The translations under genes and the position numbers were made by a program. The notes beneath the pieces are model-generated. The model made no database searches. It was not told the origin of the DNA and saw only the letters and a list, made by a program, of their open reading frames with translations. From the NCBI RefSeq assembly GCF_025399195.1, contig NW_026252103.1, positions 62,001-126,000 of the forward strand: DNA of 64,000 nucleotides, given 5' to 3'. Below are positions 14,459-26,281 of this stretch, in pieces. The stretch is from Umbelopsis ramanniana AG (taxonomy: Eukaryota > Mucoromycota > Umbelopsidomycetes > Umbelopsidales > Umbelopsidaceae). Positions within the stretch are counted from its first letter, which is position 1, and the number at the start of each line of letters is the position of its first letter.

Positions 14459-15552
14459 AAAAAAAATTGACAAACCAAACCAAGAGGAAGCTATAAAAAG
14501 TACATTTAGTTTTCCCTGAACCCCAAAAAGAAACTCTAATCTACCATTCTCATTACAAACTTGCTCTCTTCAAAACTTGTCGCTTATTCTCCATTTTTCA
14601 AAACACAACAGAAACGATGTTTCCAATTTTTTTTTTTTTTTTTCAATTGATGTTTTCTGTTTTTGCAAATAGGCATTTTTTTTTCTCCATAGAACTGCCA
14701 GCTCTTTCTTTCGTTGCACAGCTGAATTAGAAACTGGCTATATTTTTTTTTTCCCATAATAAAATATATATTCGAGAGTACCCAATGTACACACAAAGCA
14801 GAGACGTGTACATTTTATGATTCGCTCACTTCGCTGAGACGTGTACATTTTATGATTCGCTCACTTCGCTGAGATAAAGTGCAAATTGTACCCCTCTTCA
14901 ATCACAGACACTCCTCGGTTGCCTGATGGAGAATTATCGCCGCCTCCAAGACCATGTGTGAAAGACAGTGGGGTTGATCGAATAGGCTTATTATGACGTC
15001 TGGCAAAATACAAAATATGTCAAGAGCGACAGCGACAGGCAAGGTAACCTATCCATGGGTCCATAACCGAATATGGTATTTAGTTGTTATTATTCCTATT
15101 ATCCTGCTTCTTTCTGCCAGCCCGCGGTCATCACGGGAGCTGCTTTGTTAGAGTTGCCGAAATGGTGACTCTTGTTTCCTTTACCCGACGGACCAATAAC
15201 ATGACATACCTGAAGAAACAATTTGAGTCTCCGTCTAACCACCGCTCATTCATCCGCGGTCAAGTTTTTGAATCAAGGGTAGAATAGACAATAGGATATT
15301 AGTGAAAATAAACGAAAAGATGAGCTCGGTGATGCTTGACATTGAATATCAGAGGATGCGGAGCGGTAGATCATATCGTCCTAGAGGACCGGAGAAAAGC
15401 GAAGGCAAATCTACCCAATGCTGCTGGTTTGTAACCAAGTTATTGATCTCAGGTCCGAAAGCGATCCAAGCGCTAAGCAACTTTCTTTGACCAGTGTGGA
15501 TTTCTGTCTCTCATCTCTCATCTTGCACATTAGCCTTCATTCCAAACCACTC
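14459..15552. other. HSP60 3' region and WOPR-gene promoter
   Basis: Contains AT-rich 3' UTR with long poly-T tracts (14628-14643), a 35-bp perfect tandem duplication and about 680 bp of unassigned DNA before the WOPR gene. Two plus ORFs (15084-15287 and 15302-15490) show no recognisable product. Confidence 0.5.
14801..14870. repeat. Perfect tandem duplication, 2 x 35 bp
   Basis: Two identical adjacent 35-bp units, 14801-14835 and 14836-14870, each starting gagacgtgtacatttt and ending ctcacttcgct. The next five bases (gagat) begin a third copy. They lie about 340 bp after the HSP60 stop. Each unit contains the palindrome-like acgt. Confidence 0.95.
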
Positions 15553-16706
15553 ATGTACCCGGAAGCTACCTTTCACGGCTATGTTGCTTCAACGCAAGAC
15601 GTTTTACTTATCTTTGAAGCCTGTCGGCGTGGTATGCTGCCAAAAATACACCGTCGGTTACAAGAAAAAGAGCGTGCATTAATACAAAGTGGAGCTATCT
15701 TTGTATTTGATGAGCATGATTCAGGTGAGTGACAAGGATAGAAAGAGAGTGCATAACAAGCGTCTACGTTTGTTTTCTCGAACAATAAATTAGATTCCTG
15801 TGATCAATTTTTGAACTATGAGCTTAACTGTGCGTTTATTTTCCAAATGCAGGTATCAAACGTTGGACAGATGGTTATAACTGGAGCCCATCACGGATTT
15901 TGGGTAACTTCTTAATATACCGAGAAGTCTACAAAAAACCAAGCAGTCGCAAGGTGTCAAGTGCGAGTATAACGGATGTCCGAGATGATATCACTGACTA
16001 TACACCTGTCAAGAAGATATCAAAACGAAAAGGCGAAAGGCGGCTAGTGGGTAGTTTGTCAGAGTCATATGGATACAAGGATGATGGACTGATCAAGAAG
16101 TCCATGAGCATAAAAATCAATGGCATATCACAACATCTCATTTCATATTACTATCCAGAGGAAGTTAAAAATGGCCAACTGCGTTCCCCATCCAGTGTAC
16201 CTGAATTGGCTGAGCTTGAGATATCTTCGGATTTGTTACGAGAAGAGAACTTCCGAGTACCTCCCATGGTCGAGCCTTCCATCGATCAACATAACTTGGC
16301 CATGATGCCTTCCACACCTCCCTACATGAGCAAACCCTACATGATGGAAGAAATCCACTCACAGGGATATCCACTTGATCATCATCAACCCCAGCAGCGG
16401 CACCATCAGCTTCCATCTCAGCAGTATCATCAGCACCACCCTGATTCCGACCAACGAAGTCTCCCTCCTTTTAGAAGTATGTCCCTCGGTTACATCTACC
16501 CCGAACCTAATGCCATCAACTCGCCATATCCCCCAGAGCCATCCCCATCCTTTTCATCTAATACTAGCCGTTTTCAAGACGAAAATAAGCGACATATTAA
16601 GTCTGAGTACGACCATTTCACTCTCCCCAATATTTTCCCTCCAGCCCCAGTACATCCTTACCTTCCATCTCCGCATACGATACCTGGTACAGTAGATCAA
16701 CTTTAG
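15553..16706 (+). CDS. Gti1/Pac2 family WOPR-domain transcriptional regulator
   Basis: WOPR proteins (Wor1, Ryp1, Pac2, Gti1) bind DNA and control morphological or developmental switches in fungi. Two exons, 15553-15724 and 15853-16706, give 341 residues. The N-terminal block reads TFHGYVASTQDVLLIFEACRR, then LPKIHRRLQEKERALIQSG and IKRWTDGYNWSPSRIL, the signature of WOPRa. WOPRb follows with LVGSLSESYGYKDDGLIKKSM and ISQHLISYYYPEEV. The C-terminal half is rich in Pro, His, Gln and Ser and is probably disordered, ending in a Pro-rich segment. The ATG at 15553 puts the domain a few residues from the N-terminus as in relatives; an in-frame ATG at 15418 would add 45 residues of no known similarity. 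The regulated process here is unknown. Confidence 0.93.
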
Positions 16707-18239
16707 AGATATGACGAATATGACAACAATTACTTTGAGGAGTTTCTTTACCTATTATCTAGCTTTGAGCCGTTAGTTTGGTGGAAAAATAAAAATTGGT
16801 ACAATAACCTAGTTGCCGAGCCAATGATTTAGTGTGGTATGTTGGCTGGGCGTTTTGACCGTTGTTTGTAACTGGATGATATGCATGTAATTTTCATTTG
16901 TAAGGAATTCATACACAGTCGTGAAAATGACAGTGCAAACGAATATGCTCTCGGACATTCACAGCTACTTTGCTGCCTAGGCTACTGCCTTCATTGACAA
17001 TCCGACTTATTATTTCAAGACCAACATCAATTATCGAAGATCAAAGGCTTATTTATGGCTCAGATGAAGCTCCTCTCTATTCAAAAGATTTGTGTATGAT
17101 ACACTATTTTTCTCAGTCGACCTAGGAATAAATGTTTTTCATGTACACAATTTTTGTAACCAACAGAGAACATAACTTGAAATGAAGAGGAAAGCCCTGG
17201 GTGATCATAAAGCATAGAGCCAAACATATAACGTACTCGGTGAAGGTAGATCTGGAGAGAAGCAAGTTTCACCCTGGCAGATTGGCGGCACCGCACATGT
17301 CGTTGTATTGGATTGGCCTCGCTAAGGACACCCAGAGTTGCTTTGGTGTTGTCAGTAGCGAACCATTTGATATAACCCATGAGCTTGTCTTACAGGTTAT
17401 CTCCAACCCATGCCATGACCTATATTTCTTGCTGTGAAAAAAGGACGTCCTTTGAGAGCTGTTGGGTTGTTCTCGTTAGCCGTAAGTGTTGCAAAATGAT
17501 TGGTTTCCATATCAAATACCATCTCAGTGTCTTCGGACTGTAAGCTTTTAATTTTGGCTTAGCCTGAATTTCAAATACCGACGGTCTCTATGATGTGAAG
17601 GAAAATCTTTAGCTCTCAAATGTAATATCTCATCGAATCGAATTTTTGCACTCTATACAAAGAGCAAAAATCCCAAATTACACACGCAAATCTCTAACAA
17701 GACAAAGCAAAATAGTTCGTACGATAACGTAAAGTTTTCACAATAGTACAAAGTTTAATACGGTCAATGTGATTCTCACAGCGTGGATATTTTATTACCT
17801 AAAATCTTAGCAGCGCAACAAGACATGACAAAGAAACGCCAACGATGCAATAGTGATCACATGAAAGCACATCTTGAAAAGTCGGTAGTGTTCCAGTGAG
17901 TGGGTGAGAGGACAGGCGTTATCGTATGTCTTTTGTACCTTTTTCTATCTTGTGTGAGAGGGATGATGAGTGTCAAGGGGTTTCTAGGTTTTTATACACT
18001 TCTGTTATCGGATGGCCAGTATACCGTTAACAGGTGTGACAGATATGGGTACATTTGAAAATAGCCAATTTTGATTGGTTAGAAAGGGTAGTTTTGAGTC
18101 AGGACTGCCAACTGGGTTTTTGTGGTGGGTGGGTTGCCCGTCCGTGAGAGTGGAACTGATCGTTGGAACTCACGCACCCATTTTTTTTCTTTTCTTCTCT
18201 CCGTCTCTCTTCCTTCCTCACTTTGACCCCTCCACACTA
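16707..18239. other. Intergenic, no supported gene
   Basis: About 1.5 kb between two plus-strand genes. Only short ORFs (for example 17081-17380 minus and 17201-17437 plus, overlapping each other) that match nothing I recognise. The right end is the promoter of the 18240 gene, with a CT-rich leader (18181-18230). Confidence 0.5.
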
Positions 18240-20106
18240 ATGGCTGCGCTGGAAAACTCACCAGAGCAGCAAGCGAATTTATTTCAACCACAAGCTGAGG
18301 ATATACTGTCAGACGACGAATTATTAGAATTATTTCGAGTGGTCAAGCAAATATTTCGTAAGAAGCCTACCACCGACCGTATTTCCAAGGTTTTCTTTTG
18401 TTTTTGCTATGCGTTAGGTGATGAAGTCAAGTTCTATAAGCCCAAGGCCGATCGCATTTCATTCAAGGAGGATGGCGCCATTCAGTACAATACAGTCAAA
18501 GTGCCTGGGTCGCCTGATGCTTCCAGCACGGCCGTTGATCTAGCCACCAAGAGATTCAACGAATCTCCGGGAGAGGAACAGCGACGAGCGTACCCGGTAT
18601 CCTACATAACACAGAACAAAGATTTTGGCTCCAAAGCAACCTCCACATCCCCACACTCGCCGTCATTACCATCATTCTCATCTCACTTTGGCCAAGACCG
18701 AATGCCGTCACCGCAAGCCTCTGGTTCGTCAGCGCATTCACCGTTCATTGACCTTCCATCGAGCACTCCACGGATTAATGGCGCCGGCTTTCGACCTCCA
18801 ACCAAGCAATATCAATCTATTCAACCGTCCGAAGTCAAACCCGATCGTCTCTATCAGTCACCATCCGCATCTCCTCAGTCGCAATCGTCTATAATCTCAA
18901 ACAATCCTGCTGCAGCTATTACTCGTAGAGGGTTTTATTATCAACCTGGAAGGATTAATAATGAAGATGTGTTGGTACAACGCTATGCTGAACAAGGGCT
19001 TCTAGTGCATGGCCCATTGATCAAGAAGAAGCGACGAGCCATGTTCCCAGAAGACAATCAGCCAGAAATGAACGAAATACTTTCCTTTCCACCACGATCT
19101 ATAGGCGAAGGACCTGCCAAGAAACCTAAAATACCACATCGACATGGTGAATTTGAGTCACGGCGTATGTATTATTTACATTATGGCATTTATCTGTACC
19201 AAGCGAGTGCATGTTACTCATATCGATTTTTTTTTCTCTGCTGCAGGGGATGATATCATTCAAAGACTACGAGCTATCGCTGTTAGTGATCTCGAACAAA
19301 AAGCATCCAAAATCAGTCATCATTTTTCTCTAGCCATCGAAAAACCCAAGCCTCCAACTAGACAAACCGCAGAAGATGTAATTCGACCCGCTTTACTCAT
19401 CCTTGCCAAACATTCGAATATGAAACCTCACCTGGACAATGGCATGAACCAAAATGGCATTTACTACAATTGGGACTACTATCGATTGTTTTTAGCCTTT
19501 GATCAATTTCAACAAGCGTATGCTCAGTTCTATCCAGTGGCTGGTTCGGCTTGTTCATGCACAAAGGAAGAGCATGACCGGCATGGAGGATGCATGAAGA
19601 GTAGTTTAGCCGATCGAGAAAAGGAGAAGAATGCCAACATGAAGTCCTATCGTCCTTGGATAGAACCTTTACTCAAGGAGACAAACTGGGCAGCTTTTCG
19701 ACGAAACATCGTAGTAGGCGAGCGCATGATGCAATTGACCAAGGCGGTTGGCTTAGGCGTCCTGTTGATGACTAAGGAGCTCAGTGGTAGCAAAATTCAT
19801 CTCACCTTTACCAACAATGAATGGCATGAGTTTTTGACCGGTCTCATCTCCGGCAAATGGGATTCTGTTGTTACCAACTTATCACCGGAAGCAGACGAGA
19901 ATGGATCAAGGCTGGTGCAAGAACTGTGCAAGAAATTCGACACTCCGCGATGGTTTGAACATGAGCCCCATAACGTCGAGCATGATGAAACACATTCTCG
20001 GCGGTCATCCTCATCTAACCTCTCTTCGCCAAGAGACTTGGATGCCGAGCAAAGAAGAAGTGTTATGTCTATTACCGAGATGAAGAATACGACGGCTGTA
20101 AGCTAA
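18240..20106 (+). CDS. Uncharacterised 574-residue protein
   Basis: I do not recognise a family. Three exons, 18240-18357, 18418-19164 and 19247-20106, total 575 codons with the stop. The first intron (60 nt, gtaaga...ttag) is stop-free and of length 3n, so it looks coding; splicing it joins VKQIF to RDEVKFYKPKADR. Three parts can be seen. There is a short conserved-looking N-terminus (DDELLELFRVVKQIF). A Ser/Pro/Gln-rich middle of about 200 residues is probably disordered and includes a basic patch IKKKRRAMF. The C-terminal region of about 250 residues looks folded: IIQRLRAIAVSDLEQKASK, a Cys/His cluster ACSCTKEEHDRHGGC, WIEPLLKETNWAAFRRNIVVG and NEWHEFLTGLISGKWDSVV. The basic patch suggests a nuclear protein, and the Cys/His cluster could bind zinc; both are inference. 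No transmembrane segment or signal peptide is seen after splicing. Confidence 0.8.
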
Positions 20107-22258
20107 TGTACATGTTTGAGGCGATGTTCATACCTCTATACATTCATGAAGTTTCATCCTACTTTTTGGATTATTATGCTCCCTCCATCCACACATTTTC
20201 TCAGTTATACATACTTACTATATACACCCCCCCCCCTCCCTGTACTATTACAAATTGAATTCCATATTTTCTCTTTCCCTCCGACCAACCTACAGTATTA
20301 TGGTCATGTAACAAGGTTATTTGTTTTTTTTTTGAAACTGATTTTGGTGGCAGTGTTATCGGGGATGCACAGTATATTGTTTATGCTGCACCTGGACTGA
20401 TCATGGTCTCTACTGGTGCCCGCATCGTTTGTAATATCACATTACTGTAAATGCACATAGGCGATACGCTCTTTTTGTGTCAAGTGGCTCATCGCAGACT
20501 ATTTAGTCAGGGAAAGTCTGAAACACATATGTGGCTGCGGCGGTTCGGACCGACGGGTCAATGAACTCCAAGTTTAGCAAGGACCAGAAGCAGGCCATCG
20601 GCATTTCTACTGCATACCACTTCAACACAAGTAAGCAATGTGAATTGCTCGTGAGATCGCCTTTGTGGCAGTAGCGAAAACAAAAAAAAAATCCGATATA
20701 GAATGGGAGGGGGGTTAAACGCAAATGCGAGAATTAAGCTGTTGTTAACATGCCTATACCAATTTGTTAAGGAGAGAGATTGACATTGTGGTTTTCACAC
20801 TTCATTATCCAGCCACCTGGATCTCAGATCTTTACCATCTCAAGCACCCGGATACACCTAATGTGGAGCGACGCTCATGACATTGAGTTCCATGTGGTGG
20901 AGTTGTGGAAATTTATCATTTGGTAAGCGAACTGCTTGCCGATGACTCCACAATTTGTTTGTGTGTCGTGCAAAAAGGAATGAAATATTCGAGATCGAGC
21001 ATATCGCTGGTAAGAGGCCGATATCCCCATTGTCCAGGGATGATGGTCAAGCCAGGTTTCCTTACAAAAGGGCCGGTATTGGAGCTATTGACAAAGTCCC
21101 CTTAATCTTTTTTGTCAACGCCAATCATGCATGTATAGCACCCCACCCACCCTACAGAACCTGCAACGAAGATTGAAACAAGTTTTCTGGTCCAGGAGGC
21201 TGGGTATGAGTTTCCTAGTCCAGGGAACGCTCGTCCATGCATACCAATATGGAGCTATTATGCACCACCACTGAGCTCATACAAAAGTGGCGAAACCTGT
21301 TCAGCTACATGAAGGTGTATTGCCATGGCTATGAAAAGCGTGAAAACGCGGAAAAAGTGCATCGATTTTCTTTCTATCTGATGTGTTCGTTGTGTGCTCT
21401 TGCTACGAATGAAGCAAGAATGCAAGCCAAACTTTAATTACAAATGAAATATCATTGCTGTATTATTAATGCTCTGGCAACACGTAAGTCACATTGGTAG
21501 AATATTAATGCAACATTCTTTTTATAATAACTTTGAAAGACAATTATACCTTCTGAGGGTGAATTCCATCGTACGACTTTGATGATACGTAAGGCGCAGC
21601 ACTGAAATACCGTAGGTTTGGTAAGAATGTACCGTACAATGCAAGTCATTTACAGTATGTTTATTAGAGGAAGTTACTAAGTGCTACCATGGTCGGATAA
21701 CCAATATGTTTGCTAGTTTCCCGTCGTAAGCCAAAGCAAACGGCCACCCTTAAAACATAACCGAGCTCCTTTTTGCCATTGGCTGGCTCGGCCATAGATT
21801 CAGCCATAGATTTATCAATTTATTGAACCTACCCTACATACATGACGAATGCACACAGGGCCCAACATTCTCCTCGGAGTGTGCTTGAATAACAGTGTAT
21901 ATCATGGAAATGATTTTTGAGACAAGTTGGGGCGAATGTATAGTGAGCTGTACTACTGTGCCTGAAAGAAAAATCGACAGAAAACTATAGATAATGAAGG
22001 TATATCCTTACTTTTTTTCTCCATAGCTACGTCTTGTCCAATTCAATGTAATGTATTGTAAATGCAAGGCAACAAGTCAAGTCCGTCCGTATGAGTCAAA
22101 TGACAAGGAAAGCCGGATGAAAATATGTGGTAACCACGGTGATGGCAGGCTCTATTTTGCCATTGGCCAAGTACTGGACACCAAAAACAGTACGTACATA
22201 AACAACAGTATAAAGAGGCTAAAAAAGAAGCGATAGAATACTTCACAACTCATTTACT
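20107..22258. other. Intergenic, no supported gene
   Basis: About 2.1 kb. The left 300 bp is a pyrimidine-rich 3' UTR (C-run at 20226-20237). The rest carries only short ORFs on both strands (20503-20724 minus, 20905-21105, 20955-21176 and 21237-21437 plus), with no recognisable domain or repeats. Confidence 0.5.
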
Positions 22259-22975
22259 ATGACCAACTCAACTACGAAACCTCCCCAGTCATTCGGTGTT
22301 CTTCTCTTCCCTGGTTTCGCTCTGCTGGATGCGTGCGGCCCACTCGAATTGCTGAATGGCCTATCATCTGTTGTTCCTATGACCGTGTCATTGATTGCTG
22401 TGGACTCGTTGGAGCCAGTGGCAACCATGGTACCGATCGAAACATTATCCGATGATTTCAGAAAACGGGTTGAAAGTCAACAGCCTCTCGCTGTGCAAAG
22501 ACTTTGTCCTACACACACGCTGGAGACTTGCCCTCCTTTGGATGTGCTTCTCATTCCTGGTGGATTTGGAGTTCCTAATGCAGCCAAGGACGAGCGAGTA
22601 TTGAAGTTCATTACTGAATCCAAAGCACAGACCATCATCACCGTCTGCAACGGCACGGGCATTCTCGCTGCCACTGGATTGCTGGACGGCAAAAAGGCAA
22701 CCACCAACAAGTGGTGGTTCAAGGAGGTAACGAGCGGTCGACCCCAGGTGAATTGGGTGCAAAAAGCCAGATGGGTGCATGAAGGACGCTACTGGACGTC
22801 ATCGGGTATTTCTGCTGGCATGGATGTGGTTGCTGCTTATATCCGTGAGACGTTCGGCGAGCAAATTGGCGAACTTGTTCCCGATATTTTGGAATACACT
22901 CCGGAGCTTAATCCCGACAACGACCCGTTTGTGGATGCATGGAAGAAATACCTTCCCCCCAACCAAACCGAATAG
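22259..22975 (+). CDS. DJ-1/PfpI (ThiJ) superfamily protein
   Basis: Single-exon gene of 238 residues with the class-I glutamine-amidotransferase-like fold used by DJ-1, PfpI and isonitrile hydratases. The opening FGVLLFPGFALLDACGPLELL and the nucleophile elbow TVCNGTGILAATGLL (Cys at about residue 130) are clear, preceded by DVLLIPGGFGVPN. The following TTNKWWFKEV and YWTSSGISAGMDVVAAY segments match the AraC-N-like/InhA branch more than DJ-1 itself. The reaction is not known: isonitrile hydratase, glyoxalase-like or stress roles are all possible. It is convergent with the PQ-loop gene, 298 bp away. Confidence 0.9.
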   Translation: MTNSTTKPPQSFGVLLFPGFALLDACGPLELLNGLSSVVPMTVSLIAVDSLEPVATMVPIETLSDDFRKRVESQQPLAVQRLCPTHTLETCPPLDVLLIPGGFGVPNAAKDERVLKFITESKAQTIITVCNGTGILAATGLLDGKKATTNKWWFKEVTSGRPQVNWVQKARWVHEGRYWTSSGISAGMDVVAAYIRETFGEQIGELVPDILEYTPELNPDNDPFVDAWKKYLPPNQTE

Positions 22976-23273
22976 ATGAGAGGCGGCTCACTCGTATGAT
23001 AGCATACATGAAATAAAAGGAAACGGGCATCGTATGGCATCTGTTGTTTTTGGAATCTTTTTGTTATGTTTATTTAATTGTTGTTGTTGTCTCTAAATGA
23101 TGGTATCACCCATCTCATCACCTCGCATCAATGTTCGACAACATTGGCTTCGATAGGTTCGTATAATGTATCTACAGGTCAATGACAAACAAAAGGGTAT
23201 ATACACGCTGTACAAGAAAGGGAGAAAAAGGCACATCATCCGATCTAATGACGACACTATGTCCCGGATCCGA

Positions 23274-24479
23274 TTACTCTATAGCCACTGTGGTCTTCGG
23301 ATGTATCCAGTTGTACATCACATATTGCGCGAAAATGGTCATGTCGAACAGGAGTGTGCCAGCACTTCCAAGGATATAGGGTATGGCTTCCATCAAACTT
23401 TCGCGAGTGCTGTGGGGATTGGTGAAAATGCTGAGTGTATAAGTGAGATTACCGCATGCGGCAAACAAAAACAAGGCGATGGAGAGACCTTGCACCGACC
23501 GCCGCTTGTAATTTTTGAGGATTTGTGGAATGCGGCTGGAAAGATACAAACAGGTGCACAGCCAAGCGAAGAACCGTCCCATCCAAAGAGTCGAGTCGTC
23601 TGAGGTTGAAGGGGATGATAATGCGGATAGTGTGGAGTTGGAAGTAAGGGTGGAGGTGGGAGTTTGCATGACAAGAAAGAATAGGGCAAACAACACGACT
23701 GACGATTTGTCTTTGGTGGCCGGAGCAAGAGTGTACCATTTGCTGGGCGATGCTGATTGCGAATACGGAATAAGGCCTGACGTTTCCGAAAGTGACGACG
23801 ATGGTCTGGGAACGTCAATGACCTGTGGCTCACGAGGTCCATCCAAATCCTTAACGTCGGACTCGGCGGTAGCTGGTAATGGGATGCCTTTCCCGAGCCG
23901 CACATACCATATCCATTGAAGACATAATACGGTATCCACCAAGATAAAGTAAATGGAAAGATATATTTGAAATGGAAGTTGATCCAAGACGATGCAACCA
24001 ATGAGATTAGCAAAGTCGCCTACAAAAGGAAATTTTTATCGCGTTAGATTACGAACAGACCCAACCCCAAATTATATAATTTCCTGGGTACTGCATCTTA
24101 CCTGTAAGCCAAACTGATAGGAATGAGAAGCTCAGAGACTCTGCGGATCGCAGTTTGTAGTTTTCGACAACCTGACTGTTTGTTTATGGTATAGAGTTAG
24201 CAAGTCTGCGTGGCTAATACGTAACAAATGAGCAGACAGAAACATACGGCATTTGAGCGTTGAGCCAGCACAATATTGAAAGATAGCCGAGTAAAACGCT
24301 GAGAGATTCTTGCCAACCGTACACACAATCGCCGAATACCAACTATGAAAGGAGAGGTCAAGTCAATACGCCGTCGTCGGTATAACAAAAGCAATGAGAG
24401 TGAATTGGTCAGGAGAACGATGATTTACATGTATCCATCGTACGTATGGTATACCGTCGACGTATGGTTCGCAGTACAT
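23274..24479 (-). CDS. PQ-loop repeat protein, vacuolar/lysosomal basic amino-acid transporter type (Ypq/PQLC2)
   Basis: PQ-loop proteins of this class export cationic amino acids across the vacuolar or lysosomal membrane. Four exons, 24479-24429, 24342-24248, 24175-24102 and 24019-23274, give 321 residues in one frame. The first PQ motif is in NAQMPQVVENYKLRSAESLS and the second in SSRIPQILKNYKRRSVQGLS; each sits at the end of a membrane helix, and the topology fits seven helices. Between the halves is a long Ser/Thr-rich loop of about 100 residues, as in yeast Ypq1-3. The short first exon encodes MYCEPYVDGIPYVRWIH, a lumenal N-terminus. Substrate and vacuolar location are inferred from family. 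Confidence 0.9.
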
Positions 24480-26281
24480 TCGATAAGTTGAAAGAGAAGA
24501 AAGGGTTGAAGAAGTCAGTAAAAAAAATGTGATCAAAGGTTTTAAAAATGGTCATTGGATCTAGTCCGGAGTTCAAAACCAAGAACCATCTCTATCCACA
24601 TGCCTTTTCGGGACAGCAGATAGAGATGCTTTCAATCTATAGCCCGCTAAAGATTTTTCTTTCTCGGATGACTGTGGCCGAATCATTCAAATACCTCAGC
24701 ATACGCTCTCTCCCATTCATATCCACTTCTCCAAGCCAGCCATTCCACTTGATAAGCCATCAGATGATGAGAGCACTGGGGGTCACGGGTTCCAAATCAA
24801 TTTGTTCCTCGTTCTCAAAATAGAAAGCGCTTCGTCAAAGATTGAGGGGAACATAAGCGCTGGTAAGAGCGTCACCCCAATTGTTTAAAACACTTCAGAT
24901 ATCTCTCCTAGAGATCCGACTGCGTTGCTTCAATTTGGTTCATGCATTGGAACGCACTAAATGCCTGAGTCAGGTCAGGTCCAGCCAGAACAGAACAGCC
25001 CAGGGGCAGGTCAAGTCGAGTCAGGTCAGGTTTTGTATGCATAAATATCACAGCAAAGCCAATTGTTTTGAATGCTATATAAAGTCTTTACAACTTGCAT
25101 TTAAACTAGTTGTACGGTATGTGGCCATATGACGAGGGCAAAGTTAGGACTTGTTAGTATGAAACAGGGATTCTGCACTGCAAGTGTATTAAGCTCGGCA
25201 TATAGAAAACTGGGGTCGTTACATATTGTCTGTTGCAGCCTTTCGGTGAAAAGCAGTATGCCAGTCACGCAGCTCTGGCTTTATGCACCTAGCTCACGGG
25301 TGGATGAAATCGATACGCAGGCATTTGTGTGCCATGCTTGTTATTGTTTTGCATGTTGACGATTTAGCTGCTCACTGAGGCCACACCCTCTAAAGCTGGC
25401 ATAAAAAACTAAAAAGATTAGCGTTGGTATAGGGCTGTAAAATGTCGTTTTTAGATCGTCTGAGCTGGTGACCCCGCTTCACCCTAATTCCCGCTGGACC
25501 ATTTTGTTGCTAGTTTTTGCTGGCCGGGATGCGATCAAAGTACACAAGTTGGGTGAATCGCATAAAAGATCTGCGCGGCGCTTTGATGGAGCCCGATAGA
25601 CGGTATCTATGGCCAAAGAACCCAAAGAGGCAAGCAGCACCCACTCTGTAAAATAATGCCTTATATGACTGGGTGCGGGTAAATTGTAAGACGGGCGGAA
25701 GAAGCCACGTTTTTGATGACCTCTCTTTCAGTCAGTCGTCCTGTTCTTTTGCTGGGCACGCGCAAATAGACCAAGTCCATTATAATAACCTGGCTAATAT
25801 GTATAGGCCCTTCTGGCCATGCACGTAACTTGTAATGTCGGAAACGAGACAAATAAAATAACTCGGCCTCATTATAGCTATATACTATACAGTTATATGG
25901 TTTACAGTTAATCCACGGAAGCAGATCCCTAGCAGCCAGCGTTCTAATTCAAGCCCATTTTTGTTTGTTTCGGGTTCGAGTGCGCCAAAGGCGATCAAGT
26001 TCGAAAATCGATTGAGCGAAAACTTTTTTTTTTTTTTTTGGTTTTGAGACTCATCAGTTTCAAATCCAATGCAACGGTAGTAAACACATTACCTCACTCT
26101 CAGTAGCATAATGGCTGTAGAAGGTCCAATTGAGTATGCGCCGTATACTCGGACTGAGCCGTGAGAAAATGTGACGGGCTTCGATGTTTGCCATGGTCTT
26201 TTGCTACCCAGCCAGCCAAGCTTATCATTTAAAAAAAAAAAAAATCCACACTCCGTATTACCGAGACACTATAAATTCATC
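24480..26281. other. Intergenic, no supported gene
   Basis: About 1.8 kb between divergent genes (PQ-loop minus, threonine aldolase plus). Only short unrecognised ORFs (24548-24823, 24881-25132, 25129-25359 plus; 25661-25852 minus). A 14-bp direct repeat is listed separately. Poly-T and poly-A tracts lie at about 26025-26039 and 26230-26243, just before the aldolase gene. Confidence 0.5.
24967..25031. repeat. Pair of 14-bp direct repeats with caggtc half-units
   Basis: The sequence gagtcaggtcaggt occurs at 24967-24980 and 25018-25031. Further caggtc-like words lie between them (for example at 25006-25012). It looks like a small local array; no function is assigned. Confidence 0.7.

Noticed and set aside
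20905-21180. Possible chromodomain fragment of a retroelement (RNEIFEIEHIAGKRP)
   Set aside because: The match is a handful of residues with no lysine-tryptophan core after it and no adjacent integrase or transposase frame. Treated as chance.
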